This document shows, piece after piece, positions 10,753-12,031 of a DNA stretch of 12,031 nucleotides. The stretch comes from Echinococcus granulosus (lineage: Eukaryota; Platyhelminthes; Cestoda; Cyclophyllidea; Taeniidae): assembly GCF_000524195.1 (NCBI RefSeq), contig NW_020170451.1, forward strand, positions 8,248 to 20,278, written 5' to 3'. Under the pieces are notes generated by a model. The model did no database searches and was not told where the DNA came from. It worked only from the letters and a program-made list of their open reading frames with translations. The position numbers and the translations under genes were made by a program. How positions within the stretch are numbered: the stretch's first letter is position 1; each line of letters starts with the position of its first letter.

Positions 10753-10802
10753 CTAGTGTTTGCGAGGGTATTTGTAGGATCCGCATTTCTGACAAACTGG
10801 TG
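10753..10802 (-). other. Exon I, terminal exon with CxxC tail and stop
   Basis: Acceptor CGCGTTTCCTTTCTAG is followed by the phase-1 reading PPVCQKCGSYKYPRKH and TAG at 10755-10753. Two cysteines spaced C-x-x-C sit within a basic, aromatic tail. Two Cys alone do not make a zinc finger, but could form a disulfide or half of a metal site. AATAAA signals follow downstream, which supports this being the last exon. Confidence 0.68.
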
Positions 10803-12031
10803 CTAGAAAGGAAACGCGAGTAGAGCATTGCGTCCATTTTACTCTGCAATTGTTTGTCAACATGACGACGACTTACGTCGATGACCGCGTGATTCGGGTC
10901 TGTGGCCTGCAAGAAGGACAGATGTGTTGTAGAAAGAGAAGATTCGTCTTAACTGTTACTGTTTAATCATGATTATGTTAGGGATAACGTCAGATCGAAT
11001 GACTTTTACGTTTGTTGGAGTGTCTCCGGTTAAATTGGGGCTGTCCTTACCATGTGAGCGTTTGCCTTTCGGCTCCGCATGACGACTCCTAGGACGCACT
11101 GAACGACCAAAGCGGTCGATTAATGATTTTGCAATTAGGGGAAAGCGTAAGCTTGGAGAATGTGGAGGAGGGAGAAGAGAGGTAGTAAAATGTGATACCT
11201 CGTGTTTTGCGTGTCCAGTAGTGCTCAATGAATTCCCCGTCGCTCTCGGAGCTGTCTTCGGAGGCAGAGTTCTCAGACTCGCTAGAAGATGCTGAGCTGG
11301 ATGAAGAAGATTCCGATGACACCGATGAGGACGACGATGATCCTGACTTTGCTGAGGTCGAATACGGTCTGGTGAAGTGACTCTGGTTGACTGAAGGCAC
11401 TAGGTACATAGGGTTAGGATGTTGACAATATTTAAGCTTTAATTGAATCATTTTCCCTAACTCACTTTCCTTATCGCGACCGTTTTCACCATTGCCACCA
11501 GCTAAAATTTAAAGTGTATACTTAGTTTTGCCTTACTTCTTTCTGAGTATTTCTCAATCGGCAATATATTCGTCTCACATTTCTTCTTCCAGAGTCGTGA
11601 AATGATTATCTTCTCCTCACCGCTTGGAGCTTCGCACCCCTTGTGAGCTGAAATAGAAGTTGTTGTCAGATTACTGTTCCACATCCTCTGATACACGCGG
11701 CTTTGTGTCAAGACCTACCTGATGGCTCGCGTTTCCAGTAGCGCTCCACCATGATCTTTTCCTCACCATCATCGTCGGAGGCTGCAGAAGCTTCTGTTTT
11801 GAAGGAGAAAGAGCTATAATTACTTCCTATGAAATTGTTTAGTCGAAATCATCAAAATTGTCATGCAAATTCCTACCGCTGCTCTTGGTCGATTCGTTGT
11901 CAGAGACGTCTAGAAGATGAGGGAAATGCTAGTTAGGTACAAGTGTGTTTTCCAAGAGAGAAATTCCTGCAAACGTATAGAAACTTCCATTACCGTGTTT
12001 GCTGGGCTTCTTCCAATAGTGCTCCTCGCGT
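10753..12031 (-). CDS. Multi-exon gene of phase-1 micro-exons, repeated Tyr-Trp modules, 3' portion (5' end outside window)
   Basis: Nine exons with GT-AG borders are seen, 5' to 3' on the minus strand: 12031-11994 (partial), 11909-11877, 11793-11719, 11647-11579, 11501-11466, 11351-11199, 11098-11051, 10906-10877 and 10802-10753. Their lengths are 38, 33, 75, 69, 36, 153, 48, 30 and 50 nt. All eight introns (71-144 nt) are phase 1. The joined 532 nt leave one partial base, then 176 codons and a TAG, with no internal stop. The protein fragment has acidic or Ser-rich stretches alternating with E-(H/R)-Y-W-(K/T)-(K/R) motifs, then a basic Arg/His/Lys part and a tail with Cys-x-x-Cys. I do not recognise the family and cannot assign a function. 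Possible readings are a flatworm-type micro-exon gene product, a phosphoserine-rich acidic matrix protein, or a disordered nuclear protein. The start and any signal peptide lie outside the window. Exon borders are inferred from consensus only. Confidence 0.72.
10877..10906 (-). other. Exon H, 30-nt symmetric micro-exon, basic
   Basis: This has the strongest splice sites in the gene: a long pyrimidine tract ending CCTTCTTGCAG, and donor GAC|GTAAGT. The 30 nt read GHRPESRGHR in phase 1-1. It is one of the shortest exons here and, like exon G, Arg/His-rich. Confidence 0.72.
11051..11098 (-). other. Exon G, 48-nt basic exon
   Basis: Acceptor GGTCGTTCAG and donor ATG|GTAAGG enclose 48 nt reading VRPRSRHAEPKGKRSH in phase 1-1. 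The peptide is strongly basic. Its end, K-G-K-R-S-H-(G), resembles the end of exon A, K-K-P-S-K-H-(G), so it may be a module that kept only its tail. Confidence 0.65.
11199..11351 (-). other. Exon F, 153-nt serine/acidic-rich exon with EHYW motif
   Basis: The acceptor ATTCGACCTCAG precedes a run beginning KSGSSSSSSVSSE, in which about half of the first 40 residues are Ser. It becomes more acidic (SESENSASEDSSESDGE), then ends FIEHYWTRKTR and a donor GAG|GTATCA. Phase 1 at both ends. Serines followed by Glu or Asp (S-E-S-E, S-S-E-S-D) are typical acidic-kinase sites, so heavy phosphorylation is possible; O-glycosylation is the alternative. The open frame extends left of the acceptor to 11451, and another phase-1 AG exists further upstream (GCCTTCAG), so the exon start could be earlier. 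Confidence 0.72.
11466..11501 (-). other. Exon E, 36-nt symmetric micro-exon, Gly/Asn-rich
   Basis: Acceptor CACTTTAAATTTTAG and the near-consensus donor GAAA|GTGAGT bound 36 nt that read, in phase 1-1, AGGNGENGRDKE plus one base. It has no Tyr-Trp motif. The frame and phase agree with both neighbours, which is the main argument for it. Confidence 0.55.
11579..11647 (-). other. Exon D, diverged 69-nt copy of the module
   Basis: After acceptor TTCTATTTCAG the phase-1 reading is AHKGCEAPSGEEKIIISRLW then KKK, aligning with exon C at G-E-E-K-I, R, W and K. The Tyr of Y-W is Leu here. The donor is AAAT|GTGAGA, weaker at the last exon base than the others but phase-consistent. An alternative donor, GAA|GTAAGG, ending the exon at 11537, is also phase 1, but would leave only 35 nt of intron before exon E. 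The weak donor and loss of the Tyr suggest a cassette exon that may often be skipped; skipping keeps the frame. Confidence 0.55.
11719..11793 (-). other. Exon C, 75-nt module exon with ERYW motif
   Basis: The acceptor TTTCTCCTTCAAAACAG is strong and the donor is CAG|GTAGGT. In phase 1-1 the exon reads EASAASDDDGEEKIMVERYW followed by KREPS. It shows the full module: small and acidic residues, a G-E-E-K-I run, E-R-Y-W, then a basic end. It is the best-formed internal copy and the reference for recognising exon D. Confidence 0.75.
11877..11909 (-). other. Exon B, 33-nt symmetric micro-exon
   Basis: A pyrimidine-rich acceptor (CCCTCATCTTCTAG) precedes 33 nt encoding DVSDNESTKSS, then donor CG|GTAGGA. 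Phase 1 at both ends. The peptide is acidic and Ser-rich and has no Tyr-Trp motif. Flanking introns are 84 nt (5') and 83 nt (3'). Confidence 0.68.
11994..12031 (-). other. Exon A (partial), EEHYWKKPSKHG module
   Basis: The last 38 bases encode REEHYWKKPSKH plus the first base of a Gly/Asp-type codon, then donor CG|GTAATG. It ends in phase 1. It carries the motif E-H-Y-W-K-K, shared with exons C and F, followed by a basic tail. Its acceptor lies right of the window, so the acidic part expected before the motif is not seen. Confidence 0.68.

Noticed and set aside
10956..11228. Single 90-codon open frame spanning exon G and its introns
   Set aside because: Only the part between the splice sites at 11098 and 11051 fits the chain; the rest reads through intron sequence with pyrimidine tracts.
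11531..11579. Longer version of exon D using the donor GAA|GTAAGG
   Set aside because: In phase and a better donor, but it leaves a 35-nt intron before exon E, shorter than any other intron here. Kept only as an alternative if exon E is skipped.

Overview
This is nuclear DNA from an animal. It is AT-rich, mostly non-coding, and holds a decayed LTR retrotransposon and a gene split by short GT-AG introns. There are no bacterial-style operons. The lineage is not settled by sequence alone. The micro-exon architecture at the right end recalls the micro-exon genes (MEGs) of parasitic flatworms. A TCATCAT run followed by a 'TGCCCACTACAGGGCATAG' stem-loop near 9.7 kb instead resembles interspersed repeats I associate with arthropod genomes. 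I leave both open.

Positions 1 to about 2940 (plus strand) hold an old Ty3/gypsy pol gene in the canonical order: protease/RT linker, reverse transcriptase, RNase H, integrase zinc finger, integrase core, integrase C-terminus. Many frameshifts and stops break it, and the RT YxDD box and one integrase aspartate are gone. No gag or protease is seen; the left edge cuts the element. A purine-rich run near 3053-3060 followed by a TATA-like stretch could mark the remains of the 3' LTR, but this is weak.

Positions 3190 to about 10590 are a gene-poor stretch of about 7.4 kb. I see only short accidental ORFs, one more GC-rich island at about 6100-6260, small inverted and tandem repeats, and the repeat-like motif at about 9696-9790.

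Positions 10595-12031 (minus strand) contain the 3' part of a previously uninterpreted multi-exon gene. Simple ORF finding misses it because its exons are only 30-153 nt. Nine exons with GT-AG borders join into one open frame of 176 codons plus a stop, and all eight introns are phase 1, so every internal exon is symmetric and can be skipped without breaking the frame. Several exons are diverged copies of one module: an acidic or serine-rich stretch, then an E-(H/R)-Y-W-(K/T)-(K/R) motif, then a basic tail. The last exons encode a basic Arg/His/Lys region ending in a Cys-x-x-Cys tail and a TAG, with two AATAAA signals downstream. This gene is the main point of interest. I do not recognise its family.
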